Origin: Odiellus spinosus
Lineage: Eukaryota; Arthropoda; Arachnida; Opiliones; Phalangiidae
Assembly: GCA_963920705.1 (NCBI GenBank)
Contig: CAWUCO010000271.1
Coordinates: forward strand, 1-64,000
Direction of reading: 5' to 3'
Length of the DNA: 64,000 nt
In this document: one piece after another, positions 9,254 through 19,075 of the stretch
Position numbering within the stretch: position 1 is the stretch's first letter
Layout: every line of letters starts with the position of its first letter
The notes under the pieces: generated by a model
Database searches by the model: none
Told to the model about the DNA's origin: nothing
Seen by the model: only the letters and a program-made list of their open reading frames with translations
Translations under genes and position numbers: made by a program

Positions 9254-9451
9254 ACGACGTGCTTTGCCCGCGACCGACCGTCGTCGACGTCACCCTTCGG
9301 TGCGGACACCCCCACGGGTCCACCACCTCCACCCGGCCCTGTGCGACGGAGCGCGCTTGGGCTAACGCCAAGTTTTTGGCGGTCTACCCTCATTTTTAGT
9401 TTATTTTTAATTATTATTTTGTATTGTGTTTTTTTTACTATTAAAATTTTT
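9254..9451 (+). other. 3' region of the orphan ORF with hairpin and AT-rich tail
   Basis: The GC-rich character continues to about 9360, then switches sharply to AT-rich DNA. At 9366-9381 'cgccaa' and 'ttggcg' form a perfect 6-bp stem with a 4-base loop. The following tttattttt-type sequence could serve as a 3'-end signal. No gene is seen. Confidence 0.4.
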
Positions 9452-9628
9452 TTGAAACTACTTCATTCTCCCTTTTATTATATCATAAGCCGATCCTAAA
9501 TGCTATAAGCCTACCAGTCGTCACTTTTTTACGTTTTGAAATTACTTCATCACCCCTTTATTTACTAGAAAAATACTTTAAATACTATAAGCCTGTCATT
9601 CGTTTGATTCATTCAGACGTCGCTAGCC
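9452..9628 (+). promoter_or_regulatory. Duplicated promoter module ahead of the BIR gene
   Basis: Two diverged copies of a roughly 70-bp unit lie at 9452-9521 and 9537-9604. Each has 'gaaa.tacttcat', a 'ccctttatt' box, then 'aaat.ctataagcct' followed by 'gtc' or 'gtcatt'. The second TATA-like 'tataagc' (9586) is 22 bp before 'tcattc', which resembles an arthropod initiator, and 43 bp before the ATG. Two tandem promoters, or a promoter plus upstream element, are likely. Confidence 0.55.
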
Positions 9629-10093
9629 ATGGAAGACACCCGTCTCAGATATGGCTCGTTCTTTGACTATCCCCACATACGCGTGTCGCAGTTGTTAATG
9701 GCTAAAGCCGGGTTTTTCTATCTTAACAAAGGGGGTGATACTGTCGAGTGCTTCGCGTGCCACGGGAGGCTTCAAAATTGGAAGACCACCGACGATCCTT
9801 TATTTGAGCACAAAGAAAAATTTCCTCATTGCGCATTTATTCGCAGCATCACCCTGGACGGTGAAGGTAGAGCGGCTGACGGGCCGGGGAAATATCAGAA
9901 ACCCTTCTGTATAATTGATGGACGGGCCGAAAACCACGAGAGCTACCACTTGAAACCTCCCGTCGTCAAAGAGAAGTCGATACCGGACAATCCCCCTTTT
10001 ATCGCGGTCCGCGCTTCCAGGAGGGAAGTAGAAAAACTCGTATTGGCATATCACGTAAAGAAAATAATAAACAATGGGCAAGGTTCGTTTTGA
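9629..10093 (+). CDS. Single-BIR inhibitor-of-apoptosis-type protein
   Basis: This 154-residue protein has one BIR domain (about residues 7-72). The zinc ligands are C41, C44, H61 and C68 (C-x2-C-x16-H-x6-C), with the usual R.x3.SF start, AGFFY turn and DDP..EH segment. BIR domains bind IAP-binding motifs of pro-apoptotic proteins or caspases. There is no RING domain: the C-terminal 80 residues are unrelated and basic at the end. One BIR without RING is like survivin/BIRC5-type and some viral BIR proteins. A good start context (gccATGG) and the upstream promoter support expression. Its 3' end overlaps the next ORF by 20 bp, which ties it to the viral element. It probably delays death of the host cell; that role is inferred. 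Confidence 0.88.
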   Translation: MEDTRLRYGSFFDYPHIRVSQLLMAKAGFFYLNKGGDTVECFACHGRLQNWKTTDDPLFEHKEKFPHCAFIRSITLDGEGRAADGPGKYQKPFCIIDGRAENHESYHLKPPVVKEKSIPDNPPFIAVRASRREVEKLVLAYHVKKIINNGQGSF

Positions 10094-10319
10094 CGATTTT
10101 GTAACGACTTATTACGTAAGTTCCGAAGACCGGACAAATTACGATATACGCGACGCCATGAGATTTCGGTACCGGATTAAAAAAACTGAGGTATTGTTAC
10201 AACCTGTATTAAACTCTATGATATTTCGGTATCGTACGACGCAAATGGAAAAATTGCTAACCCCCCTCCTCTCTAACAGACTTGCTAAAACTCGCCCAAA
10301 CATGAAATCATGGGGTTAA
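10074..10319 (+). CDS. Small ORF with internal 20-residue duplication
   Basis: This 81-residue frame starts inside the BIR gene. Residues around 30-49 (MRFRYRIKKTEVLLQPVLNS) and 50-69 (beginning MIFRYRTTQMEKLLTPLLSN) are two versions of one unit. The protein is basic and of unknown function. The same reading frame continues after its stop with another open stretch and then the 10416 ORF, so this may be the 5' portion of a once longer gene broken by two stops. Confidence 0.4.
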   Translation: MGKVRFDDFVTTYYVSSEDRTNYDIRDAMRFRYRIKKTEVLLQPVLNSMIFRYRTTQMEKLLTPLLSNRLAKTRPNMKSWG

Positions 10320-10415
10320 ATTCCCACCCCCCACTACAATACCCTAAGACCCTCGGTACGAAAAATCTTCCAATCATTGCCCTTCTACGATCAAAACAGC
10401 TAACACGGTCAAAAT

Positions 10416-11228
10416 ATGCTCTCGAATCGAAGCCAAAAACGCGGAATTTCCGACGGTCCATCGTCGAGCGGAACCCGGGAGCGAGGAATTATCGACGGAC
10501 CACCGCGCCGTCAAAAACATCGCAAAATTGAATCGCCTAAAAAACTTAACTCGAGATTCCCTCTCGGTAAAAACTTGTACGTAACTTTCGGCCTGATAAA
10601 CTACGATCGGTTCGAATTATTTATTCGCCGAGTCGACTCACTGGTCGGATTCTCCATTCCTCTTAACGCCTGGGAAAAGCTGATGGAAAATTACGGGATC
10701 CTTCTCAAGGTGACTAAAACTACAGACGGGTCATCGTGCGAACTATTTCTGGACGAACAAGACGAACAGTTCTTCTACGCCATGTCCGACAGCTCCGGGA
10801 TCACATTCACCCTATCCGGGGATATCGACCAAAAATTCAAAATCACTTGCGAAGAAGCGGAACTCCTCAAGGATGAAATGTGTCTCATAAACGAACATAT
10901 TGGTATACTGAAATTAAACGCGAAAGCCATTGGCTGTATGTTTGGCGCCGTGGAAGACTTGATTGTTTCTTTACATGAATCCCTGTTTACTAAGAGCTAT
11001 ATACGCGGCAGCAACTCTTCGTTGGAATCAAGCGGGCAAAAATTTGATGAAATAATCAATTATATTACGAATTACGTAAGCATGAGCGAAATTTTAAAGA
11101 AATTTAACGAACGGTTAGCCGCGCGCGAATGTACGTGTTCTTTAAGAGCCGATAATTTGTTTATGCTGGTATTCTCACAACGACGCAATCTAAAAGAAGC
11201 CTTGAGTTGTGCCATTAAACATTTGTAA
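10416..11228 (+). CDS. Unknown 270-residue accessory protein, possibly PC4-like
   Basis: The frame is intact. A Ser/Arg-rich N-terminus (about 1-45, with two GPP/GPS turns and RRQKHRK) precedes a segment (about 50-95) with alternating hydrophobic strands, KNLYVTFG, FELFIRRV, then IPLNAWEKLM. This reminds me of the strand-strand-helix layout of PC4/p15-like single-strand DNA-binding domains; the match is weak. The C-terminal half is helical with a CTC motif near the end (REC-TCS). An overlapping frame at 10310-10531 is probably a shadow of the basic N-terminus. This is the last plausible gene of the viral block. Confidence 0.55.
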   Translation: MLSNRSQKRGISDGPSSSGTRERGIIDGPPRRQKHRKIESPKKLNSRFPLGKNLYVTFGLINYDRFELFIRRVDSLVGFSIPLNAWEKLMENYGILLKVTKTTDGSSCELFLDEQDEQFFYAMSDSSGITFTLSGDIDQKFKITCEEAELLKDEMCLINEHIGILKLNAKAIGCMFGAVEDLIVSLHESLFTKSYIRGSNSSLESSGQKFDEIINYITNYVSMSEILKKFNERLAARECTCSLRADNLFMLVFSQRRNLKEALSCAIKHL

Positions 11229-11611
11229 TAACTTTGATTAAAAAATTGATTTTTGTGAGACTTTGTCTTTGAAACTGTGATTTTTATTTATGTTGAAGCC
11301 GATTTTAAGCCTATCTTTTTCTAGCCGCAGACCTACAGGGGTTGGTATAGCTGAAGCCGATTTTAAAACTTTTTCTAGCCTCTAGATCGAGACACAGTAG
11401 AAGCCGTAGGGTACCGGAACGCTACCCGTTGGCAGATTTTAGGGGGCCGGTAAGGGGGGCGAGAGTGCTCCCTGTTGGCGGACTCCAGGAGGGGGAAGGG
11501 GGAAAAGCTGTTGACGGATTTTAAGGGGGGAGGGGGGGGGTGAAATTTGTAGGGGTGGAGGAAAAGGGGGAAGCACGGAAATCTCGCTCTGCCAATGGGT
11601 AGCCCCTTCTC
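11229..11611. other. Gene-free, purine-rich right flank of the Polinton block
   Basis: The segment contains three 'gaagccg' words (about 11298, 11352, 11401), two of them in near-identical 15-bp contexts, and then a G-rich stretch (11435-11570). 'gctacccgttggcag' (about 11420) and 'ctgccaatgggtagc' (about 11599) form an inverted pair about 180 bp apart. No gene is visible and the right terminus of the Polinton cannot be fixed. Confidence 0.45.
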
Positions 11612-11962
11612 TGTAGTTAGTAGATTTAGTCTACTACTTCCAATATTTTATTATTATATATTTTCCAAAAAACAGATAAAGACGACCTAGGAAACCTTCC
11701 TCTCTTATGTTATTTTTAAATTCTATCAGTATTACTAATCAAATTAGCAAAAGATGGAGTTCCTTTAATGTACATGTATTTACCGATTGTGCTAGGTCGT
11801 CTTTATTCGTTTTTTGAAAAATATGTAATAATAATAAAATATTTGAAGTAGTAGACTAAATCTACCAACTATAATTTTAAAGATAGGAAATTGCTCTTTC
11901 TCTAACAATTAATTTGTGTCCCTTTACGGGTTTGATTTGAGTTAGATAAAGAGCCCTTTTTA
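11612..11962. mobile_element. Palindromic MITE, left arm truncated
   Basis: The arms 11612-11692 and 11790-11873 are reverse complements (tagtctactactt / aagtagtagacta; agacgaccta / taggtcgtct). The right arm goes on to 'gataaagagcccttttta' at 11962, which is missing on the left. A complementary half-copy is found at about 45730-45975. There is no coding content. Confidence 0.75.
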
Positions 11963-12004
11963 AGGTTGCGAGGGATCCTCTTTTTTGTATGATAAATATT
12001 TGAT

Positions 12005-12175
12005 ATAAAGAAGCATTGACACGAGTATCCAAGATAAAATCGAAATAAAGATAAAATATAAAGGCGCGTTCACACGGGTATCCAAGGTTAAAATAAAGAT
12101 TAGATATAAAGGTGCTTTTCCAAGATAAAATGGTTTAATAATGATTAGAAATTAAGGCGCGTTCACACGCGTAAT
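12005..12175. repeat. Degenerate roughly 55-60-bp tandem repeat with 'ggcgcgttcacac' motif
   Basis: Units share 'tatccaagataaaat', 'aaataaagat' and 'ataaaggcgcgttcacac'. About three copies are present. The motif resembles the terminal sequence of many insect MITEs, so this may be a shattered element. Confidence 0.5.
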
Positions 12176-12446
12176 TTGAAGTTGTATTTTTCATGAGATA
12201 TGAAAATTAGCTCGAGCGCCGCCGAAGCGCGTGATCGAGGACGCTATGGTTTAGGCTAGTAAGCAATGGTGTAATAGCTAACGCGTAGTGATAGGCAATG
12301 TTAAACCGGGCTTAACCGTTGCTTACTATTCTTAGACACTCTTTAGAAGTGCTCTAATTGGCTTCTTGGCAAAAGTTTAAAGATATACTCCTATAGCTAA
12401 GCCAAACGAAGTTTTAAAAAACCAATGCGTGCCAAAATAATTTTTT
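12176..12446. other. Gene-free sequence
   Basis: No open frame or clear repeat. A purine/GC patch with 'gcgccgccgaagcgcg' at about 12216 stands out from the AT-rich surroundings but has no recognised meaning. Confidence 0.4.
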
Positions 12447-13632
12447 AACAAGTTGGGAAATCAAAATATTACCTCCCCGACGCCAACGTTTACTTAATCT
12501 AACCTAACCGTACCTTAAATAAAAGATGTAAAAGAAATGTAGTGTATTGGAAGAGTAAAAAAACAGCGTGCTTTTGATTCACACTTCTCAATTTCCCATC
12601 TACGTTACGAAGTATCAGTATTTTCCCTTAACCTCAAGCAATCAGAATTAAAAAGAATGTCCTGCGTTACCCATAATTATATGCGGCAGGTCGTAGTCTT
12701 CTTAATAGACACACCGAATGAATTGTTCATTTTCAAAGTAAATATGTAACATACAAATTCTTGTAATATAAATTAACACATCAGCATAGGCTGTACTGTG
12801 TGATTATCTATGATAACCCACTGATTTGATAAGACGAATGATTCAGTCTGGGATGGCAAGGTAGAGAAGAAATAAAAAACGACGAAGATTCGGTAGCAAA
12901 CTCCTCTTGGATAAAACCAAGAAATATTCTAGACTGAATGTTCCATTTACAACATATTGTCGGTAGATATTGGCAATTGCTTCCGGTACCTTTCGTCTGA
13001 AATTTTGGTTTTGACGAGCTAAAAGAGGACCATTGTTGATGTTTTCATCATACGAGTGATCCGAGTCATTGGAAGAATCCAAGGATGGAGCTGGTCGAGA
13101 GAGTTTATTTTCCAAACCCGCTGACAAGACGTTAGTTTCCACTCCTAAGATAGAAATATCATAAAGACTGAAAGTAGACTAATTCCCATACCGTTAGTAT
13201 TTATACTTGAAAACATTCATTTATGTTGAGAAAAACGAGGTCGTTTGAAGAACTGTCGAGCTTTTACTGACTGTAGGTATCTTATATTTCACTGCTCGCA
13301 TGTTTCAATTCTTCGTAGCCAGGCCGTCGCTTTCTGGTGATAACGAGGGCCGTGTCGTTGCTCTGTTGACTTCAATTGTGATGACATTCTGCGCGGGTTG
13401 ATCATCTCACTTAAGTCATTATATCTCTCTTTCGTCTCGTCTCGTCTCGTGGTCCGCTAACGAAGTTCACTGTACACGGCTGCTTTTCATTATGAAATTT
13501 ATCGGAAATGTTTCTTGGTTTTATAGTGGAGAAAACTGAAGCCTACTTTTTTTTTTCCAACATCAGATGTCCATTTTTTCAAATTAGTGTATTTTGTTGT
13601 TTTTTAAACACCTACTGTACTTCTGTTCAAGG
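12447..13632. mobile_element. Dispersed 1.2-kb repeat, copy A
   Basis: Starting at 'aacaagttgggaaa' and ending at 'cctactgtacttctg', this stretch matches 59867-61140 in the same orientation with substitutions and small indels. Both copies include a (gtctc)n run (13432-13451 here) and the remains of a minus-strand coding frame. No terminal inverted repeats or target duplications were found, so its class is unknown. The copies differ in a local duplication of about 60 bp present only in copy B. Confidence 0.75.
12843..13142 (-). pseudogene. Unknown 99-residue frame inside dispersed repeat A
   Basis: The frame begins just after a splice-acceptor-like 'tttctatcttag', so it may be a last exon and not a full gene. 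It has an acidic/Ser-rich start (SLDSSNDSDHSYDENINNG) and a Leu-rich end. Copy B at about 60350-60640 has this region but with disruptions. I do not recognise a domain. Confidence 0.35.
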
Positions 13633-13639
13633 ATAATAA

Positions 13640-14150
13640 ATACCTTTAAAAATAGCTTATCTACTGTTTAATAAATAAAATTTTCATCAATTTAGAAACA
13701 CTTAATAAAGCTCGGCGAGGTTTATGTTTTAACCTTTTAAAAACCCTTTCAGCCACTTTTCTCTCTATTACTACATGTACCTCATCAATATTTCATTATT
13801 GAAATCTTTGTTAAACCAAGAGAAGCATACATACTCAATAAACTATACTTTCTCTCTATTAACTCGAATTCAATGGATATTCCTTATCATTCTACTGTTT
13901 AAGAAATAAAATTTTTGTTTACCATTTTGAAGCAATTAATAAAGCTCGGCTAAGCTTATGATTTCACCCTTTTGTAACCAATTCAGGCACCTTACTTTTT
14001 ATTACTGTATATACTTTATCAAAATTTCATTATTTAAATCTGTGTTTAACTAGAGATACTCTCGTACCCGAAAGCAGTCTTATCAAATTTTGTCAAAGTA
14101 CCTTTGTCTGTATTAATTCAAATTCAGTGGACGGTGGGATCCTGGATACC
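13640..14150. repeat. Tandem duplicate of a roughly 240-bp unit
   Basis: Two diverged copies (about 13655-13893 and 13895-14140) share 'taataaagctcggc', 'ctctctattaactcgaattc' and 'atttcattattgaaatct'-like blocks. A third copy lies at 55560-55880 next to a transposase relic, suggesting that all three are the untranslated part of one transposon family. Confidence 0.7.
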
Positions 14151-14512
14151 AGAGTAAACGCACCTTTAATTATATTCTTCAATCCACCCCAAGTTTACAG
14201 CAAGCCTAAGCCTATACTGCGCGTTATATCTTTGCTTTTTTGACTAATGTTATATATGGAAAATAGCTTAGCGCGTGCTGCCTATTCCAAGTGGTATTAA
14301 TCGGTCACATTTCATTAAAGTTTTGAACAATTTCTTAAATATCTTCTAAACCATCTCGAATTTTAAATTGATTTTTCAACTATATTATTAATTAGATTAA
14401 GTTTAACCATTTTGATATTTTTAATTATAATTTAAATTAATAATGCGTTTCATTTCCCTAAACGATATCACACCATAAGGCTCATTTGTATTCATTCCAA
14501 AAAGGTACTATG
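14151..14512. other. Gene-free AT-rich sequence
   Basis: No gene or clear repeat recognised. Confidence 0.4.
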
Positions 14513-14936
14513 CAGGGTGTTTCTGAAAGGTCTGGAAAAAATGAAGGGGATTTTTCGTGGGGTCACACTGATTGAAAAAGGTTTATTAACCTTTAGTCTC
14601 ACGCGCTGCGTTGCGTAGTTATGAGCCCTTGAATTATTCCTCAAAAATACGAAAAACGACCGAAAGGTGTAGGTAAGATTGTGCCTTTGACCGTTATTGT
14701 TTTTCTATTTAATTGTGCATAAGCTAATTATCGAGAGATAAGTGAAACAAGGTGTTTATTTACTAAAAAAAAGCGTATCAACATGTTTAGGAGTGTGCAA
14801 TCATTAACTTTAGTCAGAAGTACTTGAACTCAAAGTGTGGTTTATTACGTGTGTTTCGGGTGTTGAAAAGGGAATTTTACAAGACACCATTAATTACCAT
14901 AATTATCAATTGTTTAATAATCGGAATCAGAAGTAT

Positions 14937-15590
14937 TTAGGAAAATTGCTCGAAATGCATTCCGTCAGCGTTGATACACACTTGAGCCCGTCTAATAAAT
15001 GATGGTTCGAAGATCCCTGGTGTGTTGCGTATGGTTTCGCAGGCATTAATAATCCTTTGACGTAGATCTTCCACCTCACGCACTTCACTAACAAACAAAG
15101 TCCTTAAGGTGGGCCCAAAGAAAGAAATCACAAGGGTTTAGGTCCGGAGATCTGGCTGGCCACTCAACCGTTCCGCCACGACCAATCCACCTCAAATTGA
15201 ATGTTTCATTAAGGAAGGCTCTAACTAGGAGAGAAAAATGAGGTGGTGCACCGTCGTGCATAAAACACGTCTCGTCTCAAGGCCAATGGTACGACTTCAA
15301 GAAGCTCTAACAGATTTCTTCAAGAAACGGGAAATATGCCTCACCATTAAGCCTTGGCTGCAAAAAGAATGGTCCAATTAAATGGTCAACAACAATTCCG
15401 CACCAGACATTTAAGCTGAATTGAACTTGGTGAGCCCTAAAACTTGTAGCGTGGGGGTTTTGTTTCGCCTTTTGTGCATGTTCAATATGCCATCAGGGGA
15501 AAAATGGCCTCATCCGTAACTAAAAGATTTTGGGGTAAGTTGATGTCTTGATGTTGAGCGATAAACCACTGACAAAAGTCCAGTCTTCTC
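14937..15590 (-). pseudogene. Inverted 3' portion of mariner-type transposase (left arm)
   Basis: Read on the minus strand, the segment gives catalytic-core and C-terminal transposase fragments, including a 64-residue open piece with SFFGPTLRTLFVSEV and a C-terminus ending GMHFEQFS. Stops and shifts break it elsewhere. It duplicates the right arm in inverse orientation. Confidence 0.75.
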
Positions 15591-15599
15591 CGTAATCAA

Positions 15600-16535
15600 C
15601 AAACTATCCAAACTGTCGACAGACGTTTGAGGGAAGGTGGACATATCCAACCGGCGGGACGAGGTGCTGTAGCTCAGACGTTCCTGAAGAGGTGGAGGAA
15701 CAAGTACTCACCATTTTCGACGAAGATCCAGGAACAACCACTAGGCGAGTTGGACGCCAATTGGGAGTAAGTCACGTTCTCATCTGGTGAATACTCCGAG
15801 GAAATCAGTTTAACCCTTACCATCTACAGAAGGTCCAAGCCCTTAACGAAACGGATTACCCGAGAAGACTGGACTTTTGTCAGTGGTTTATTGCCCAACA
15901 TCAAGACATCAACTTAACCCAAAACCTTTTAGTTACGGATCAGGCCAATTTTTCCCGTGATGGCATATTGAACATGCACAACAGGCATCAGTGGCCGCAA
16001 CAAAACCCCCACGCTACAAGTGTTAGGGCTCACCAAGTTCAATTCAGCTTAAACGTCTGGTGCGGAATTGTTCGTGACCATTTAATTGGACCATTCTTTT
16101 TGCAGCCAAGGTGAGGCATATCTCCCGTTTCTTCAAGACAATCTGTTCGAGCTTCTTGAAGACGTACCATATTGGCCTTGAAACGAGACATGTGGTTTAT
16201 GCACGACGGTTAACCACCTCATTATTCTCTCCTAGTTAGGACCTTCCTTAATGAAACATTCCCTTTGAGGTGGATTGGTCGTGGCGGAACGGTTGCGTGG
16301 CCAGCCAGATCTACGGACCTAAACCCTTGTTATTTCTTTCTTTGGGGTCACCTTAAGGACTTTTGTTTATGTTAGTGAAGTGCGTGACGTGGAAGATCTA
16401 CGTCCAAGGATTATTGATGCCTGCGAAACCATACGCAACACACCAGGGATCTTCGAACGAGTTAGACAATCATTTATTAGACGGGCTCAAGTGTGTATCA
16501 ACGCTGACGGAATGCATTTCGAACACTTTTTGTAA
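15600..16535 (+). pseudogene. Mariner-type (DDE) transposase, broken
   Basis: Translation in shifting frames shows a helix-turn-helix remnant (TTRRVGRQLGVSHVLIW) in the loop, then a long readable piece with TDQANFSRDGILN, HATSVRAHQVQFSLNVWCGI and DHLIGPFFL, which is the first catalytic region of a widespread arthropod mariner-related family. Further on, WIGRGGTVAWPARS-type and C-terminal pieces are readable. There are many stops and frameshifts. It cannot make a protein. Confidence 0.82.
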
Positions 16536-16952
16536 ATACCACTGATTCCGATTATTAAACAATTGATAATTATGGTAATTAATAATGGTGTCTTGTAAAA
16601 TTCCATTTTCAACACCCGAAACCACAGTTTGAGTTCAAGTACTTCTGACCAAAGTCTATGATTGCAAACTCCTAAACATGTTGATACGCTTTTTTTACTA
16701 AATAAACACCTTGTTTCACTTATCTCTCGATAATTAGCTTATGCACAAATAAATAGAAAAACAATAACGGTCAAATGCACAATCTTACCTACACCTTTCG
16801 GTCGCTTTTCGTATTTTTGAGGGCTATTTTCAAGGGCTCATAAGTACGCAACGCAGCGCGTGAGACTAAAGGTTCATAAAACTTTTTCACTCAGTCTGAC
16901 CCCACAAAAAACCCCCTTCATTTTTCCAGACCTTTCTAAAACACCCTGTATA

Positions 16953-17555
16953 AACCGTTCGAAGGCCTTTACTAATCGAGCGGTGTGGCCATGAAGTTGG
17001 AAGGAACACTACTCCCTTCAATGCCTAGACGTTAATCGTAACCCTAGGCACTTGGTAGGCAACGCTAATTTACCCATTGGTGGGGCGATGTTTGGAGAGT
17101 GAGAGATCGGAAACTGGAGGTTGGACCCTGGTGTGGGGATGGGCGGAGGTGATTATAACAGTTGGAGACGTCCCATTGCGTATAATCACCTTCAACTGTC
17201 CAGCATCAAGATTTGACCGTAAAGTGGATGGTGAAAGGCGGTAATAAGCAATGGGAGAAACTTAATGTGGCAGCCACGCTTAAAGGAGGTAATTCCCGTT
17301 AAACGAAAATGAACGACAAGCTGGCATGATTACGTTTCTAGACTTCTTGCTCCATGAGCTAGGTCACGTGATTTCCGTTTACACAGGATATCCGCTTACA
17401 CAGGAAGTGACACATACACACAGACCGACCAGTGGAAAACCTCCCCCTGAACTAAGTTCAGTCGGGGAGGTAAAAATTGGGAAAAAAGATAGGAGGTTAT
17501 ACTTTAATACAAGGAATCAGGGTAAAAATTTATTTCGGTGCGAAATTTTCAACAA
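16953..17555. other. Gene-free sequence with a compact hairpin
   Basis: No gene is supported; the 82-codon frame at 17326 has no recognisable features. At about 17441-17472, 'cctccccctgaac' and 'gttcagtcggggagg' form a near-perfect stem with a very short loop. Its role is unknown. Confidence 0.45.
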
Positions 17556-17992
17556 AAGCCTCGTTCACACTTGAAGGCAAAATCGGTTCCAAAACCAGTT
17601 CGAAGCGTTTTCCGTTTTCCCTGGTTCACAAGCTGACAAGACGGTTCGCGGCCGTTCGCCCCGGTTCGACCTGAGCCAAGGCTTAGTGTCGTTTTAAAAA
17701 ATGCCAGAATTTAAAATTTTTAAATAATTATCTCAAACTAATTAGTAAATAGTGTTTGTAACTCGTTGGTTAATAATTTTTGACAGAAAGTATAATTTTA
17801 ATCGCGTTATTTTAAGATTTATCAGCAAAATTGTCTCCCCTCCTCGTTATTTTCAAAGCGGATTGAACCGAAGCGACTTGGCCAAGCTGCTTCCCGAACC
17901 AACACGAACTGATTTCTCACGTTGGTTTGATAACCAGTTATAGAAATCGAACCGCAACGAAGCGCATTTAGGCCTATGTATGAACGAGGCTT
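17556..17992. mobile_element. MITE with 'aagcctcgttca' ends
   Basis: 'aagcctcgttcacac' at 17556 and 'gtatgaacgaggctt' ending at 17992 are inverted. Further inward, 'aaccagttcgaagcg' and 'cgcttcgttgcggttcg'-type segments are also roughly inverted. The element is about 437 bp with no coding capacity. The tandem unit described at 17862 starts inside it, so the second unit keeps only its right half (28855-28981). Confidence 0.65.
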
Positions 17993-18205
17993 AAAAGTCT
18001 TCCTTTAATTTCGGGCTTAACTTCAGACAACGATCTTACAAGCATTATCGTTTAAACTTAAAACCAATCTCGTTTCTGATTGGCTTGAAAGTTAGCGCAG
18101 GTGCCCCGTAAACAGGGAGCCGTGAGTTTTTCAAACCTTGTTTTCCTTAACTCTTTTCGGCTTGAGCGTTATTAATTTTGAAAATATTCATTGTAATTCA
18201 TTACC

Positions 18206-18365
18206 AGTGTTAGGTAGTATTTTAAATACTTGTATTTTAAATACTATTTTAAATACTTTTTAAGTATTTTGTATTTTATTTTAAATACTTTAAAATAAAA
18301 GTATTTAATACTTTAAAATAAAAGTATTTAGTATTTTATTTTAAATACATTTTTTCTGATATTTT
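18206..18365. repeat. hAT-type left terminus and 'attttaaatac' subterminal repeats
   Basis: The end sequence 'cagtgttaggtagtatttt' is followed by many short 'attttaaatac' / 'gtatttaaaat' words in both orientations. The same terminus occurs at 29193 and, inverted, at about 26920 and 34788. Subterminal repeats of this type are where hAT transposases bind. Confidence 0.7.
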
Positions 18366-18796
18366 AAACAAGATACTGAATATTATTAGCGAAATACTTT
18401 ATCTATCAAAAAATCTCCGTTCAACTAAATTGTCCGGAAAAAACATCGTCAAGATGCAAGCGGAAGAAACACGCTTGAAAAATACCGCTTGTCGCCGGTA
18501 GGGTAGGGTCGCCTATCTCTGAACGCTTTTTAAGAAATCCGAGATCTTGATTGCTCTGGAATTGTTAGCGACGAAATTAAGAATCTAATATTAAGTTTGT
18601 ATAGTCGCGCACCCGTTGCTCTAGTTTTCATCATTCCACGAAGAGTACTTTTGACGCGGATGCGGTTTTAAAACGGCAATGGCAGCTTCTACTTCTGAAC
18701 GAACGATTCGAATTCTGAACACCCCCTGCTTCTAAATCTGACTATCTTATAGCCTATATCAAAAATCTCAGATTTGCAAAAGGAACCACTTGCGCA

Positions 18797-19075
18797 CCTC
18801 GAATCGAGAAATGAGTGTCACCAATGGATTTCTTGGCTGAATTTACCAAGGGAGAGGCGGAATTAGCGCACTTGAGCCAGTATTTGCAAAGTTATCGGCG
18901 ATTTAAAAATTAGGTATTGCTTGTGCATAGAAACCATAAAGGAATCCTTATTTCAAAAGAAATCGTCGATAACTTCGCAAATACTGGCTTGAGCGCGCTA
19001 ATTCCGCCGTTCCTCGGTAAATTCGGCCAAGAAATCCATTGGTGACAGTCATTTCTCGTTTCGATATGGTTCCTT
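18797..19075. repeat. Imperfect palindrome of about 280 bp
   Basis: The arms run 18797-18906 and about 18955-19070; for example 'caccaatggatttcttggc' and 'gccaagaaatccattggtg' are reverse complements. A second copy is present in tandem unit 2 (about 29765-30040). Probably a nested MITE. Confidence 0.75.

Larger units (their letters stand above)
14513..16952. mobile_element. Mariner-type transposon in snapback (long palindrome) form
   Basis: The ends 'gcagggtgtttctgaaaggt' and its near reverse complement at 16952 lie next to TA, as expected for the Tc1/mariner superfamily. The left arm (14513-15597) and right arm (15853-16952) are inverted copies of about 1.1 kb that include the terminal region and the 3' two-thirds of the transposase. 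Only the 255-bp loop carries the transposase N-terminus. Each arm has its own substitutions and small indels. The arrangement looks like a partial element joined tail to tail with a second copy. Confidence 0.85.

Noticed and set aside
17640-17670. 'ggttcgacctgag' as a tRNA B box
   Set aside because: No A box or tRNA fold upstream.
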